DNA of 20,113 bases from assembly GCA_027681045.1 (NCBI GenBank), contig JAQDCK010000023.1, positions 1 through 20,113 of the forward strand. The letters run 5' to 3'. The stretch's first letter is position 1. Each line of letters starts with the position of its first letter. Origin of the DNA: Lactobacillaceae bacterium AF64-9pH9TA (GTDB lineage Bacteria; Bacillota; Bacilli; Lactobacillales; Lactobacillaceae). Made by a program: the position numbers and the translations under genes. This document shows, piece after piece, positions 13,594-20,113 of this stretch. The notes under the pieces are model-generated. The model was not told the origin of the DNA. It was given only the letters and a program-made list of their open reading frames with translations, and made no database searches.

Positions 13594-14297
13594 TTGCAGC
13601 TGATAAGGTTACTTTTTCATACAAAAAACGCCCCGTCTTAAACGAGGCGTCCTTTGAAATTCCGGAAGGGCAGATTACGGCCATTGTCGGCGAAAATGGT
13701 TCGGGCAAGTCGACCTTGTTGAAACTGCTAGCCCGGCAGCTAAAACCGCAGAGTGGTCAGCTTCTTCTAAATGGCAAGGACTATCAGGCTTTTTCACCTA
13801 AAGATTTTGCCCAAAAAGTGGCCCTGATGGAGCAGGAAAGTCGGCTCTATGGGGACCTAACCGTGGAAGAGGCTGTGGCGGCAGGCCGTTTGCCTTATTA
13901 TTCGATTTTTAACAACCAGTTGGACCAGACGGTAGAACAAGTGCTGGATAAGCTTGGCTTAACCGACCTGCGGGAGCGGCCAATGGCGGCCCTGTCCGGC
14001 GGGCAGAAGCAGCGGGTCTGGCTGGCCTGTGCCCTAGCTCAAGAGCCGCAAGTACTGCTATTAGATGAACCAACCAACAACATGGACTTACGTTTTCAGG
14101 AAGAATTTTTTACTTTAGTAAAAAAACTTAACCAGGAGCAGGGCCTGACCATCTGCCTGGTGATCCATGATCTGCGTTTGGCCCAAAGGCTGGCCGACCA
14201 GGTCCTGCTGGTGAGAGGCGGCCAGGTTCGGACAGGAGAACTTACGCCAGAAACTATTGAAGCTGTGTTTGGGGTTCGGTTCCCCAAAATTTCGTAA
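13590..14297 (+). CDS. Heme ABC transporter ATP-binding protein
   Basis: The 235-residue ATPase powers the heme importer from the cytoplasmic face. Walker A is GENGSGKST (residues 34-42), the Q-loop lies in ALMEQESRLYGDLT, the signature is LSGGQKQR, Walker B is QVLLLDEPTNN and the switch histidine is in LVIHDLRL. This arrangement is typical of FecE/BtuD-type iron-chelate and heme importers. GGAGGGAAAAGC precedes the ATG at 13590, which overlaps the permease stop. It is the last gene of the operon, and a terminator lies about 50 bases downstream. No heme-degrading enzyme (IsdG-type) or sortase is encoded in the window. Confidence 0.95.
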   Translation: MIAADKVTFSYKKRPVLNEASFEIPEGQITAIVGENGSGKSTLLKLLARQLKPQSGQLLLNGKDYQAFSPKDFAQKVALMEQESRLYGDLTVEEAVAAGRLPYYSIFNNQLDQTVEQVLDKLGLTDLRERPMAALSGGQKQRVWLACALAQEPQVLLLDEPTNNMDLRFQEEFFTLVKKLNQEQGLTICLVIHDLRLAQRLADQVLLVRGGQVRTGELTPETIEAVFGVRFPKIS

Positions 14298-14345
14298 AAA
14301 GGCTCTGGCTACGTCGTTAGGGGGCACGCCATCGAAGGCAAAAAG

Positions 14346-14376
14346 AAAAGCGCTGGAATAAATTCAGCGCTTTTTC
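14346..14376. terminator. Bidirectional terminator of heme operon and glpF
   Basis: AAAAGCGCTG (14347-14356) pairs with CAGCGCTTTT (14366-14375). It lies between the convergent ATPase and GlpF genes, 3 bases from the GlpF stop, and suits both directions. Confidence 0.88.
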
Positions 14377-14378
14377 TA

Positions 14379-15098
14379 TTAAAGATGCAGCTTTAAGTAG
14401 TACTTAACAATGGCTGCGGCCAAAACTGCACCAACAAATGGGGCAGTACCAGGAACAAGCAGACCGTACTGCCAGTCGTTGTTAGCCTTGTTCTTGATTG
14501 GCAAGATTTGGTAAGCCAGACGAGGGCCCAAGTCCCGGGCTTGGTTCATGGCGAAGCCAGTAGTACCGCCAAGGCCCATACCGATTGCCCATACCAAGAG
14601 ACCCACAAGGAGTGGAGTGAAGCCGAACTTTTCGTAGTTGGCAACGATAGCCAAGATACCAGTCAAGAAGATGGTAGTGGCGATCATTTCGACCATCCAG
14701 TTCCGTGGCAGGTTACGCAGGTTAGGGTTGGTGGAGAAGATGTTCCGGGTAGCCACGCCGTCGATGGTGTCTTCGGAAGCCTTGAAGTGGTCAGCATACA
14801 TGAAGTAAGCCAGAAGAGCCCCGGCAAAGGCACCGGCGAATTCAGCCAAAGTGTAAGGGATGAAGCTGGACCATGGGATCAGACCCAGGATAGCCTGGCA
14901 GAGAGCCATGGCTGGGTTCATGCAGACGCCGCCGAAGATGAAGAGGCAGGCGGTAATCCCGAATGACCAGGTCGTAATGGCAAAAATGTGGCCTGAGCCG
15001 TGGTACTTGGTCTTGTTCAAAACGTCATCGCAGTGTACGCCAACACCGAAAAGAATCATGAGCCCGGTAGACAGGAACTCATTTAACAAGTTGTGCAT
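14379..15098 (-). CDS. glpF: Glycerol uptake facilitator / aquaglyceroporin
   Basis: A 239-residue MIP-family channel with six membrane segments and two half-helices. It passes glycerol and, in related lactobacillar proteins, water, dihydroxyacetone, hydrogen peroxide or lactic acid. The first half-helix has the canonical GGVCMNPAMAL (NPA at 61-63). The second reads GFAMNQARDLGPR, so the usual NPA is NQA (185-187), with the selectivity-filter arginine R188 kept. The ATG at 15098 is preferred; a TTG directly upstream at 15101 sits closer to AAGGAG (15116-15111) and is possible. The gene is monocistronic, ends at a shared terminator, and has an inverted repeat and a cre-like site upstream. Confidence 0.93.
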   Translation of the reverse strand: MHNLLNEFLSTGLMILFGVGVHCDDVLNKTKYHGSGHIFAITTWSFGITACLFIFGGVCMNPAMALCQAILGLIPWSSFIPYTLAEFAGAFAGALLAYFMYADHFKASEDTIDGVATRNIFSTNPNLRNLPRNWMVEMIATTIFLTGILAIVANYEKFGFTPLLVGLLVWAIGMGLGGTTGFAMNQARDLGPRLAYQILPIKNKANNDWQYGLLVPGTAPFVGAVLAAAIVKYYLKLHL

Positions 15099-15152
15099 CA
15101 AAATCCTATTCTCCTTGCAGTAGATAATTTTTAAGGTACATAACAGCTAATA

Positions 15153-15185
15153 ATTATATACCTATATCCGGCAAAAAGATATAGG
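15153..15185 (-). promoter_or_regulatory. glpF -10 box with flanking inverted repeat
   Basis: On the minus strand a perfect TATAAT (15158-15153) lies about 55 bases before the glpF start. Directly upstream, CCTATATC (15161-15168) and GATATAGG (15178-15185) form a perfect 8-bp inverted repeat with a 9-base centre. No good -35 is present, so the repeat may be an operator for a regulator. Confidence 0.5.
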
Positions 15186-15205
15186 GAATCGTGATTTTTT
15201 GAGCA

Positions 15206-15219
15206 TGAATGCGCTTTTA
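15206..15219 (+). promoter_or_regulatory. Candidate cre (CcpA) site upstream of glpF
   Basis: TGAATGCGCTTTTA matches TGWAANCGNTNWCA at 12 of 14 positions. It lies upstream of the glpF promoter region, where CcpA usually activates or modulates rather than blocks. Confidence 0.35.
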
Positions 15220-15471
15220 TCACTAGATTTAACAAACTTTCTAGGGAAAAGTAAGTGAATCGTTCACAAATTTGGCCATAGGCAGTTTTAAAAGTGCTGC
15301 TGGCTTTTTGCCTGGGGAAAATTCACTGAAGGGAAGAATTAGCATCATAGTTTGTTCAAATTTACTGTGTACTATAAGAAGCATAGACGAGCTGAAAGAA
15401 CTTGTCTATAACTCATATTTCTTATATTTTTCTTTCCCTGATATACACAACATACATATACACTACCTAAG

Positions 15472-15501
15472 AAGCAGCTAGCCAGTAACAGCTGCTTTTT
15501 T
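15472..15501 (+). terminator. Intrinsic terminator without an assigned gene
   Basis: AAGCAGCT (15472-15479) and AGCTGCTT (15490-15497) form a perfect 8-bp stem with a 10-base loop, and the T run continues to 15501. No gene on the plus strand ends here, so it implies a small transcript or a decayed gene. Confidence 0.75.
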
Positions 15502-15604
15502 GGTATCCAGAGATATTTTTTTCTTTCCATTGTCCAAAATGGCCGTTATGTTTATTTCTTAATATATATGCGTAAAAGCTTTTAAAGAACAAGATTAAAA
15601 GATA

Positions 15605-15634
15605 TTGAAAATGCTTGCATGCGAAAGGAATAAT
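15605..15634 (+). promoter_or_regulatory. Candidate promoter of the glycosylation operon
   Basis: TTGAAA (15605-15610) and AATAAT (15629-15634) are separated by 18 bases that contain the palindrome GCATGC. The leader to the ATG at 15737 would be about 95 bases. Other weak boxes exist nearby. Confidence 0.35.
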
Positions 15635-15736
15635 GTTTATCCTTGAATAGTGTTAGTTGTATTAGTTGGATATTAAACTGGGTGAAGTGTAAACATAAAG
15701 CCCGTTTTTAACGAAGAAAGGGAAAAGATTATAAAT

Positions 15737-17677
15737 ATGAAAAAACTCAAAAAGATCAACTATGCGGCCTGTTGGCCGTATATGGCGGTCGTTCTTTTTG
15801 CCGCCTATTTGGCCTACCGGCAGATGCGAACAGGGAACATCATTATTGGTTCCGATACGATTTTCCACTTCAACCGCTTCTATGAAACCGAGGAGCAAAT
15901 TAGAAACGGCAACCTTAGCTGGTTCATGACCCTGTACGGGTTCAACCAGTCAGGCCGGGTAATCAACGCGCTTTACGGCCCAGCCTTTGCCTACTTGAAC
16001 GGGCTGCTGCTGCTGGCGGTCGGGACCTGGTACCGATATCAAATTATCACTAGCTTCCTGGTCTTCGCGGTCGGGGGCGTGGGGATGTACAGGGCCGTGC
16101 ACCGCTTTAAGGTACGGGGTAGCATTGCCGCTTTGGTGACGATCATCTACATGACTATCGGCTGGCTGCCGCGCTGGCAGTCTGGCTCCAACTTCTCCGG
16201 CATCGGCGCTGCCTTGATGCCTTACGGGATTTTGGTCGCTTGCGACATGTTCTATGACAAAGAGAAGCCAATCCACTGGATCAAGCTGACCATCCTGATG
16301 ACGGTCGCTTTGGAAGTCCACCTGCTCACGGCGCTGATGTATATGGCCTTCCTGGTGCCAGCCTGGCTCTATGCCATCATTAAGCGCGATGACAAGCGGG
16401 GGATCTTGCTGAACACCTTGAAGGCGGTGCTCTTGACCATCTTCTTGACGGTCAACACCCTCTTGCCTCTGTACTGGATGTCCAAGACCAATAACTTGGC
16501 GCCAACGGCGACAATGAGAATGCTGGAAAACGCGGTCCACTTGAAACACACCACGGTGGCCTTCCACCCGTTCAGAATTATGACTCACAACCTGCGGGCC
16601 AGCTTGACTTTCTGGCTGGCCTACGCCTTTATCGCCCAGGTTATCTACGCGATCTGGACGCGCGAGGAAAACAAGGCCAACGTCGTCGTCTCGCTTTATG
16701 GCGGCTTTTGGCTGCTTCTGGCCTCCCGCTTGGTTGAATGGGACCGGATCACTAACCACTTGCCGGCCTTGGCCCGCTTCATTCAGTTCCCATCCCGTTT
16801 CGTCTGCATCGCTTACCCCTTGCTGATCGTCGGGCTGGGTCTTTCGTTTGAGCACATCCTGCGCCGCAAGCAAAAGTGGGTCCAAATCGCGGCCTATGCC
16901 TCGCTCGGTCTGCTGACTTTCGCGGCAGCCGACTGTCTGGTCATCACCTTGACCTCCAATGCCTGGGTTGGCTACCAAAACAACGTTGGCCGCAGCCGGA
17001 ACACCAAATTCGGCGAGGAGACCCAAAAGACTAGCTCCCGCGAGAAGAAAGGCAAGAAGAAAAAGAAGGCGATGGAAGACTACGGTGTCTATCACCCAGT
17101 CAAGCTGGATGACCAGCGCAAGCAGGCGCTGGTGGACACTAACGCGGCCACTCACGTCCATAACCTGCAAGCCTTCCTGGACATGACCAAGAAGGCCATT
17201 CCGGACTACCTGCCGGTCTACAAGTGGGATCCAGAGCCTGACGTGCCAAACCACTTGTACACTTACAAGTGGAAGCAGTATTATACGATGGAGAACTCCA
17301 AGATTACCGCTGCTTACCGCAAGTCCGTCATGAACCACAACCGCAATGTCAAGGTAAAGGCGGTCAAGCACAGCTTGAAATTGACCTGGAAGGCCAAGAA
17401 GGGCAAGCACAAGCAGCAATTGCCAGTCATTACCTACAAGCAGTCCAAGCTGACCGTCAACGGGCGGGTCTTGACCAAGTACAAGCGCAACCGGGTTGGT
17501 GCCCCAACGGTTCCAGAAAAGACCAAGGGCACCAACACCGCCTACTTGGAATTCCAGACGCCGTTCTGGATCAAGTTGGCCATCGTGGTCTCTTTGCTGG
17601 GGCAATTTGCCGCGGTCGTTTGGGGCCTGCTTTGGCGCGGCGGTTTTTTAAAGAAGAGAGAAGAAAAGAAGGCATAG
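15737..17677 (+). CDS. Polytopic GT-C-like membrane glycosyltransferase (PTPS-related/YfhO-like)
   Basis: The 646-residue protein has about ten to twelve membrane segments. Just after the first segment comes GSDTIFHFNRFYE (38-50), an acidic motif (D40) on the outer face typical of GT-C transferases that use polyprenyl-phosphate sugars, and then GRVINALYGPAFAYLNG. This matches the Firmicutes membrane family often named 6-pyruvoyl-tetrahydropterin-synthase-related. Residues of about 410-610 form a lysine-rich outer domain (a KKGKKKKK run near 435), before a last membrane segment (about 613-636). The next gene, 5 bases on, encodes the enzyme that would make its lipid-linked sugar donor. The pair resembles CsbB-YfhO modules that decorate teichoic acids. 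The acceptor is unknown. ATG 15737 has an AAAGGGA site at a long spacing. Confidence 0.8.
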   Translation: MKKLKKINYAACWPYMAVVLFAAYLAYRQMRTGNIIIGSDTIFHFNRFYETEEQIRNGNLSWFMTLYGFNQSGRVINALYGPAFAYLNGLLLLAVGTWYRYQIITSFLVFAVGGVGMYRAVHRFKVRGSIAALVTIIYMTIGWLPRWQSGSNFSGIGAALMPYGILVACDMFYDKEKPIHWIKLTILMTVALEVHLLTALMYMAFLVPAWLYAIIKRDDKRGILLNTLKAVLLTIFLTVNTLLPLYWMSKTNNLAPTATMRMLENAVHLKHTTVAFHPFRIMTHNLRASLTFWLAYAFIAQVIYAIWTREENKANVVVSLYGGFWLLLASRLVEWDRITNHLPALARFIQFPSRFVCIAYPLLIVGLGLSFEHILRRKQKWVQIAAYASLGLLTFAAADCLVITLTSNAWVGYQNNVGRSRNTKFGEETQKTSSREKKGKKKKKAMEDYGVYHPVKLDDQRKQALVDTNAATHVHNLQAFLDMTKKAIPDYLPVYKWDPEPDVPNHLYTYKWKQYYTMENSKITAAYRKSVMNHNRNVKVKAVKHSLKLTWKAKKGKHKQQLPVITYKQSKLTVNGRVLTKYKRNRVGAPTVPEKTKGTNTAYLEFQTPFWIKLAIVVSLLGQFAAVVWGLLWRGGFLKKREEKKA

Positions 17678-17682
17678 CAGCA

Positions 17683-18630
17683 ATGAAGAAAATCTCAATT
17701 ATCGTGCCTTGCTACAATGAAGAAGCGGCCTTACCCCTTTTTTATCCGGTAGCGCATGAGGTGCTGGAGAAACTGCCCGACGATTACGAACTGATTTTTG
17801 TCAACGACGGGTCCAAGGACAAGACTTTGGAAATCCTGCGCGACTTTGCCGCTAAGGATCCCCACGTTTTTTATATTTCATTTTCAAGAAACTTCGGCAA
17901 GGAAGCCGCCATGTACGCGGGCTTTGTAAACGCCAGCGGGGACTATGTGGCCGTGATGGACGCTGACTTGCAGGACCCGCCGGCCCTTCTGCCGGAAATG
18001 ATCAAGATCCTGGACTCCGGTGAATATGACAGCGTGGCCACCCGGCGGGAGGACCGGAAGGGTGAGCCGCCGGTCAGAAGCTGGTTTGCCCGCAAGTTCT
18101 ACCAGATCATCAACAAGATCTCTGATGCTGACGTGGTCGACGGGGCCCGCGACTTCCGCTTGATGAAGCGGGACATGGTCGACGCGATCGTGGAGATGAG
18201 TGAATACAACCGGTTCTCCAAGGGGATTTTTGGCTGGGTCGGCTTCAAGACCTACTGGCTCCCTTATGAGAACGTGGAAAGAGTGGCCGGGGAAAGCAAG
18301 TGGAACTTTTGGAAGCTGTTCAAGTACGCCATTGACGGGATCATCAACTTCTCCTTGGTGCCTTTGAACCTATCTTCCTGGATGGGTTTTCTCATGACCG
18401 GGGTGTCCTTTATCATGCTGATCGTGATAGTTCTGCGCAAGTTGATCAAGGGAGACCCGGTGGCCGGCTGGGCTTCTTTGATCTGCGTGGTGATCTTCAT
18501 CGGGGGCCTGGTCATGCTCAGCTTGGGCGTGATGGGGCAATACCTGGGCAAGATCTACATGGAAAGCAAGCGCCGGCCCCACTATATTTCCAGCGAATCA
18601 AATATTAAAGACGTTAAAAAGATCGACTAA
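17683..18630 (+). CDS. GtrB/CsbB-type polyprenyl-phosphate glycosyltransferase
   Basis: A 315-residue GT2 enzyme that would transfer a sugar from a nucleotide donor to undecaprenyl phosphate on the inner membrane face. Family motifs are IIVPCYNEE (6-14), FVNDGSKDKT (39-48), the DxD-containing MDADLQDPP (92-100), DGARDFRLMKRD (153-164) and VAGESKWNFWKLFKYAIDG (201-219). Two C-terminal membrane segments (about 230-252 and 263-288) are as in GtrB, CsbB and DPM-like proteins. The start at 17683 follows GAAGG at about 10 bases. A longer in-frame frame reaching upstream to 17269 is the shadow of the previous gene. No GtcA-type flippase is encoded next to it. Confidence 0.92.
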   Translation: MKKISIIVPCYNEEAALPLFYPVAHEVLEKLPDDYELIFVNDGSKDKTLEILRDFAAKDPHVFYISFSRNFGKEAAMYAGFVNASGDYVAVMDADLQDPPALLPEMIKILDSGEYDSVATRREDRKGEPPVRSWFARKFYQIINKISDADVVDGARDFRLMKRDMVDAIVEMSEYNRFSKGIFGWVGFKTYWLPYENVERVAGESKWNFWKLFKYAIDGIINFSLVPLNLSSWMGFLMTGVSFIMLIVIVLRKLIKGDPVAGWASLICVVIFIGGLVMLSLGVMGQYLGKIYMESKRRPHYISSESNIKDVKKID

Positions 18631-18645
18631 GGTCGGTCTTTTATT
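18619..18645 (+). terminator. Terminator overlapping the glycosyltransferase stop codon
   Basis: AAGATCGAC (18619-18627) pairs with GTCGGTCTT (18632-18640) with one wobble; the loop TAAG contains the stop codon, and T-rich sequence follows. Confidence 0.75.
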
Positions 18646-18657
18646 TTTGTTTCTTTT

Positions 18658-19333
18658 TTGAAGGTTATAATCGCTTTGCTAGCCTTGCTGATTTTTTGCC
18701 TGATCGCGATCTTGGTTCTGCGTCTGGCCCATATGCGTTTTTTGAAAAAGAAAGCCACTGTTGATGCTTTGACCCAGATCAACAACCGCCTGGGCTTCGA
18801 TGAAGAGCTGAAGCGGCGCTTGAAGGGGCAGGAAGACGGCAAGTTTACCCTGGTCATGGTCGACGTCGATGACTTCAAACTTTTTAACGACCTGTACGGC
18901 CACCAGGTTGGCGATATGGTCTTGAAACAGGTGTCCCGGGGAAACCAGCAAGCCCCTTAGGTCCCAGCTGGGCTTTACCCTGCACGATATCGCGGCCAAT
19001 ATTCCGGAGGCTTTGCTGATCTACAAGCCGGAAAACGGCGGGATTCTCTTCGTCAATTAGGGGACCTTGCGCCTTTTGGGCTATGACAACTTGTGGGACT
19101 TTTTTGGCCGGGTCAATACCAAGGCCGGCCATATCGTGGCCCCGCGGGACATGGACCGGGTTGAAGTCTGGCTGAAGAAGTTTACGGCTGGGGCAGAAAC
19201 TGGCGACGTCCACAAATTGACCTACCACGCCATTAGCCAGAGCGGGCAGGAAATCGCCGTCAAGGCCAACTTCAGCATGGTCAACAATCCCCACTACGGG
19301 AAGCTGGTCTACCAGACCATGACAACGGCTTGA
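18658..19333 (+). pseudogene. Decayed GGDEF-PAS cyclic-di-GMP signalling gene
   Basis: The first part (18658-18960) encodes a membrane segment and the front half of a GGDEF domain: VDALTQINNRLGFDEELKRR and DVDDFKLFNDLYGHQVGD. Reading then shifts frame and the half with the GGDEF motif is missing. A PAS-like segment follows in another frame, with IPEALLIYKPENGGILFVN, a TAG at 19058-19060, then GTLRLLGYDNLWDFF, ending at 19333. The TAG replaces what is usually a polar residue and is one change from a glutamine codon. The 5' end has only a TTG start with no ribosome site, directly after the glycosyltransferase terminator. An internal deletion, a frameshift and a nonsense codon leave no functional cyclase. 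Its ancestor was probably similar in kind to the intact protein at 2834-5695. Confidence 0.85.
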
Positions 19334-19395
19334 ATTCTGAGATTTAATGTTGTGCGAAAAGAAAGGGCAAGCTAGAAGTAACTTAGGTTTTATTG

Positions 19396-19404
19396 TGTTA
19401 TAAT
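19396..19404 (+). promoter_or_regulatory. Extended -10 promoter of the toxin-antitoxin operon
   Basis: TG followed by one base and TATAAT (19399-19404) makes a perfect extended -10. No -35 is visible at 17 bases. ACGT-AAA-ACGT (19421-19431), just downstream, could be an autoregulatory site. Confidence 0.6.
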
Positions 19405-19448
19405 TTTGGTAAGAAGTAAGACGTAAAACGTGAGGAAGGGAAAAAACG

Positions 19449-19712
19449 ATGCAAACAATGGTTGGCCGTGTCTCTCAAAAGGGACAAGTTGTAATTCCGG
19501 CTTCAATTCGAAAGGAATTGAACTTGACCAAAGGTAGTGAGGTTACCTTCGAGGTTCAAGATGATAAAATCATGATTAAAAAGCTGCCAAGTGCTTTAGA
19601 TTGGGCCGACTTGATCGATCAAATTCCAGAAGAACGCGTTGATTTTGACGAAAATGGCCATTATGATCCTAAGAAGTCACCAGAGTTTCACGACTGGATG
19701 GTTAATGGCTAA
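19449..19712 (+). CDS. AbrB/MazE-family antitoxin
   Basis: The 87-residue protein has an N-terminal SpoVT/AbrB swapped-hairpin DNA-binding domain (about 1-47), seen in VSQKGQVVIPASIRKELNL, KGSEVTFEV and KIMIKKL. The acidic C-terminal half (48-87) would wrap around and neutralise the toxin encoded next. GGAAGGG precedes the ATG at 19449. The stop overlaps the toxin start as TAATG, so both are translated together, as in type II toxin-antitoxin operons. Antitoxins of this class also repress their own promoter with the toxin as co-repressor. Composition is more AT-rich than the core genes, consistent with acquisition. Confidence 0.9.
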   Translation: MQTMVGRVSQKGQVVIPASIRKELNLTKGSEVTFEVQDDKIMIKKLPSALDWADLIDQIPEERVDFDENGHYDPKKSPEFHDWMVNG

Positions 19713-20047
19713 TGCGTCCAATGGAAGTGTATATTGCCAATGTACCTTTTGACGAAGGTGCAGGGCAGAAAATTAGACCAGCCTTGGTAGTAAAGGTATA
19801 TCAGCACCGTGTGAAAGTCTTTAAGATAACGAGCCAGTATCACAATAAATCTGCCGCTATACAGAGCCTCTATTATCCCATTTGCCAATGGGAAGAGGCT
19901 GGCTTGAAGAAACAATCATACGTGGATACACATAGAACCTACAATTTGCCTGATAAGCAAATATTTAAAAATCGTCCTATTGGCAGATTGACGCCACTAG
20001 ATGTGGCAAATCTGTTTGAATTTATTCAGAAAAATCAGAAAAAATAG
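19712..20047 (+). CDS. PemK/MazF-family mRNA endoribonuclease toxin
   Basis: A 111-residue protein of the PemK/MazF type, a sequence-specific RNase that halts translation when its antitoxin decays. Family features are EVYIANVPFDEG near the N-terminus, KIRPALVV (20-27), the second strand VFKITSQYHN and the later LKKQSYVDTHRTYNLP, which in MazF folds provides catalytic-site residues. The motif KIRPALVV corresponds to the usual GKRPALVL with the conserved arginine. The start at 19712 overlaps the antitoxin stop; an ATG at 19721 is an alternative. It appears full length. A strong terminator closes the operon. Confidence 0.85.
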   Translation: MRPMEVYIANVPFDEGAGQKIRPALVVKVYQHRVKVFKITSQYHNKSAAIQSLYYPICQWEEAGLKKQSYVDTHRTYNLPDKQIFKNRPIGRLTPLDVANLFEFIQKNQKK

Positions 20048-20071
20048 TCAAAAGGACATCCCGGCTGATAT

Positions 20072-20110
20072 GACCCCCGAAATTAGGACACTAATTTCGG
20101 GGGTTATTTT
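20072..20110 (+). terminator. Strong terminator of the toxin-antitoxin operon
   Basis: CCCCCGAAATTAG (20074-20086) and CTAATTTCGGGGG (20091-20103) form a perfect 13-bp stem with loop GACA followed by TTATTTT. Being symmetrical, it could also serve a leftward gene beyond the window. Confidence 0.9.
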
Positions 20111-20113
20111 CAT

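Larger units (their letters stand above)
15220..15736. other. 517-base AT-rich non-coding region with a free-standing terminator
   Basis: No convincing protein gene is present; a 69-residue frame at 15272-15481 lacks a ribosome site and runs into the terminator stem. A promoter-like TATAAG near 15375 and the terminator at 15472-15501 could bound a transcript of roughly 120 bases. The right part is the leader of the glycosylation operon. Confidence 0.4.

Noticed and set aside
15272..15481. Small 69-residue plus-strand ORF in the glpF upstream region
   Set aside because: No ribosome site, no recognisable features and its end runs into the stem of the terminator at 15472-15501.
15950..17605. 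A 551-residue minus-strand open frame opposite the GT-C-like gene
   Set aside because: The plus-strand frame has clear membrane segments and family motifs. The antisense frame stays open because of GC-rich third codon positions and encodes no recognisable domain.
17269..17682. N-terminal extension of the glycosyltransferase frame
   Set aside because: This part overlaps the coding end of the previous gene in another frame and has no GT2 features. The ATG at 17683 with GAAGG starts directly at the KKISIIVPCYNEE motif.

Overview
The window looks like a chromosomal segment of a low-GC Gram-positive lactic acid bacterium, most probably Lactobacillus delbrueckii or a close relative. This is inferred from the GC-rich third codon positions of the core genes, AGGAG-type ribosome sites, short intergenic gaps closed by hairpin-plus-T terminators, and gene content (class I mannose-6-phosphate isomerase plus ROK fructokinase, lactobacillar GlpF, NEAT/heme ABC operon). 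No rRNA, tRNA, CRISPR or insertion sequence was seen.

Layout. (1) Positions 50-650 are AT-rich. They hold a strong candidate SAM-I-like (S-box) riboswitch with a terminator/antiterminator switch, then an unrecognised 120-residue ORF. The ORF ends directly against the broken 3' tail of a glycosyl hydrolase family 1 gene (652-804). (2) 814-2763: manA and a ROK fructokinase, feeding mannose and fructose into glycolysis, with a candidate promoter and catabolite (cre) site. (3) 2834-5695, minus strand: a large membrane-anchored cyclic-di-GMP protein with one canonical GGDEF, one degenerate GGDEF and an EAL domain with its usual catalytic residues. (4) 5926-7481: a translationally coupled pair of unrecognised genes. 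A consensus DnaA box sits at their predicted transcription start. (5) 7532-8017, minus strand: a small alternative sigma factor of the competence/SigH type, with a structured upstream region.

(6) 8422-14297 is the most distinctive block, an Isd-like heme acquisition island. A secreted protein with two NEAT-like domains and a lysine-rich tail of eight 36-nt tandem repeats is transcribed leftward. A five-gene operon goes rightward from a divergent promoter: two membrane-anchored NEAT proteins, an IsdE-like heme receptor, a FecCD permease and an ABC ATPase. The reader genes are tightly overlapped, which suggests one transcript. (7) 14379-15098, minus strand: an aquaglyceroporin of the GlpF type.

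(8) 15737-18630: a polytopic GT-C-like membrane protein and a GtrB/CsbB-type polyprenyl-phosphate glycosyltransferase, probably a cell-envelope glycosylation pair. (9) 18658-19333: a decayed GGDEF-PAS gene carrying a deletion or frameshift and a nonsense codon. (10) 19449-20047: an AbrB/MazE-type antitoxin and PemK/MazF-type toxin pair, AT-rich and ending in a strong terminator.

The strongest unusual signals are the S-box-like switch in front of an orphan gene, the heme-scavenging island with a sortase-free cationic NEAT protein and a receptor lacking a lipobox, and the two cyclic-di-GMP genes, one intact and one dead.
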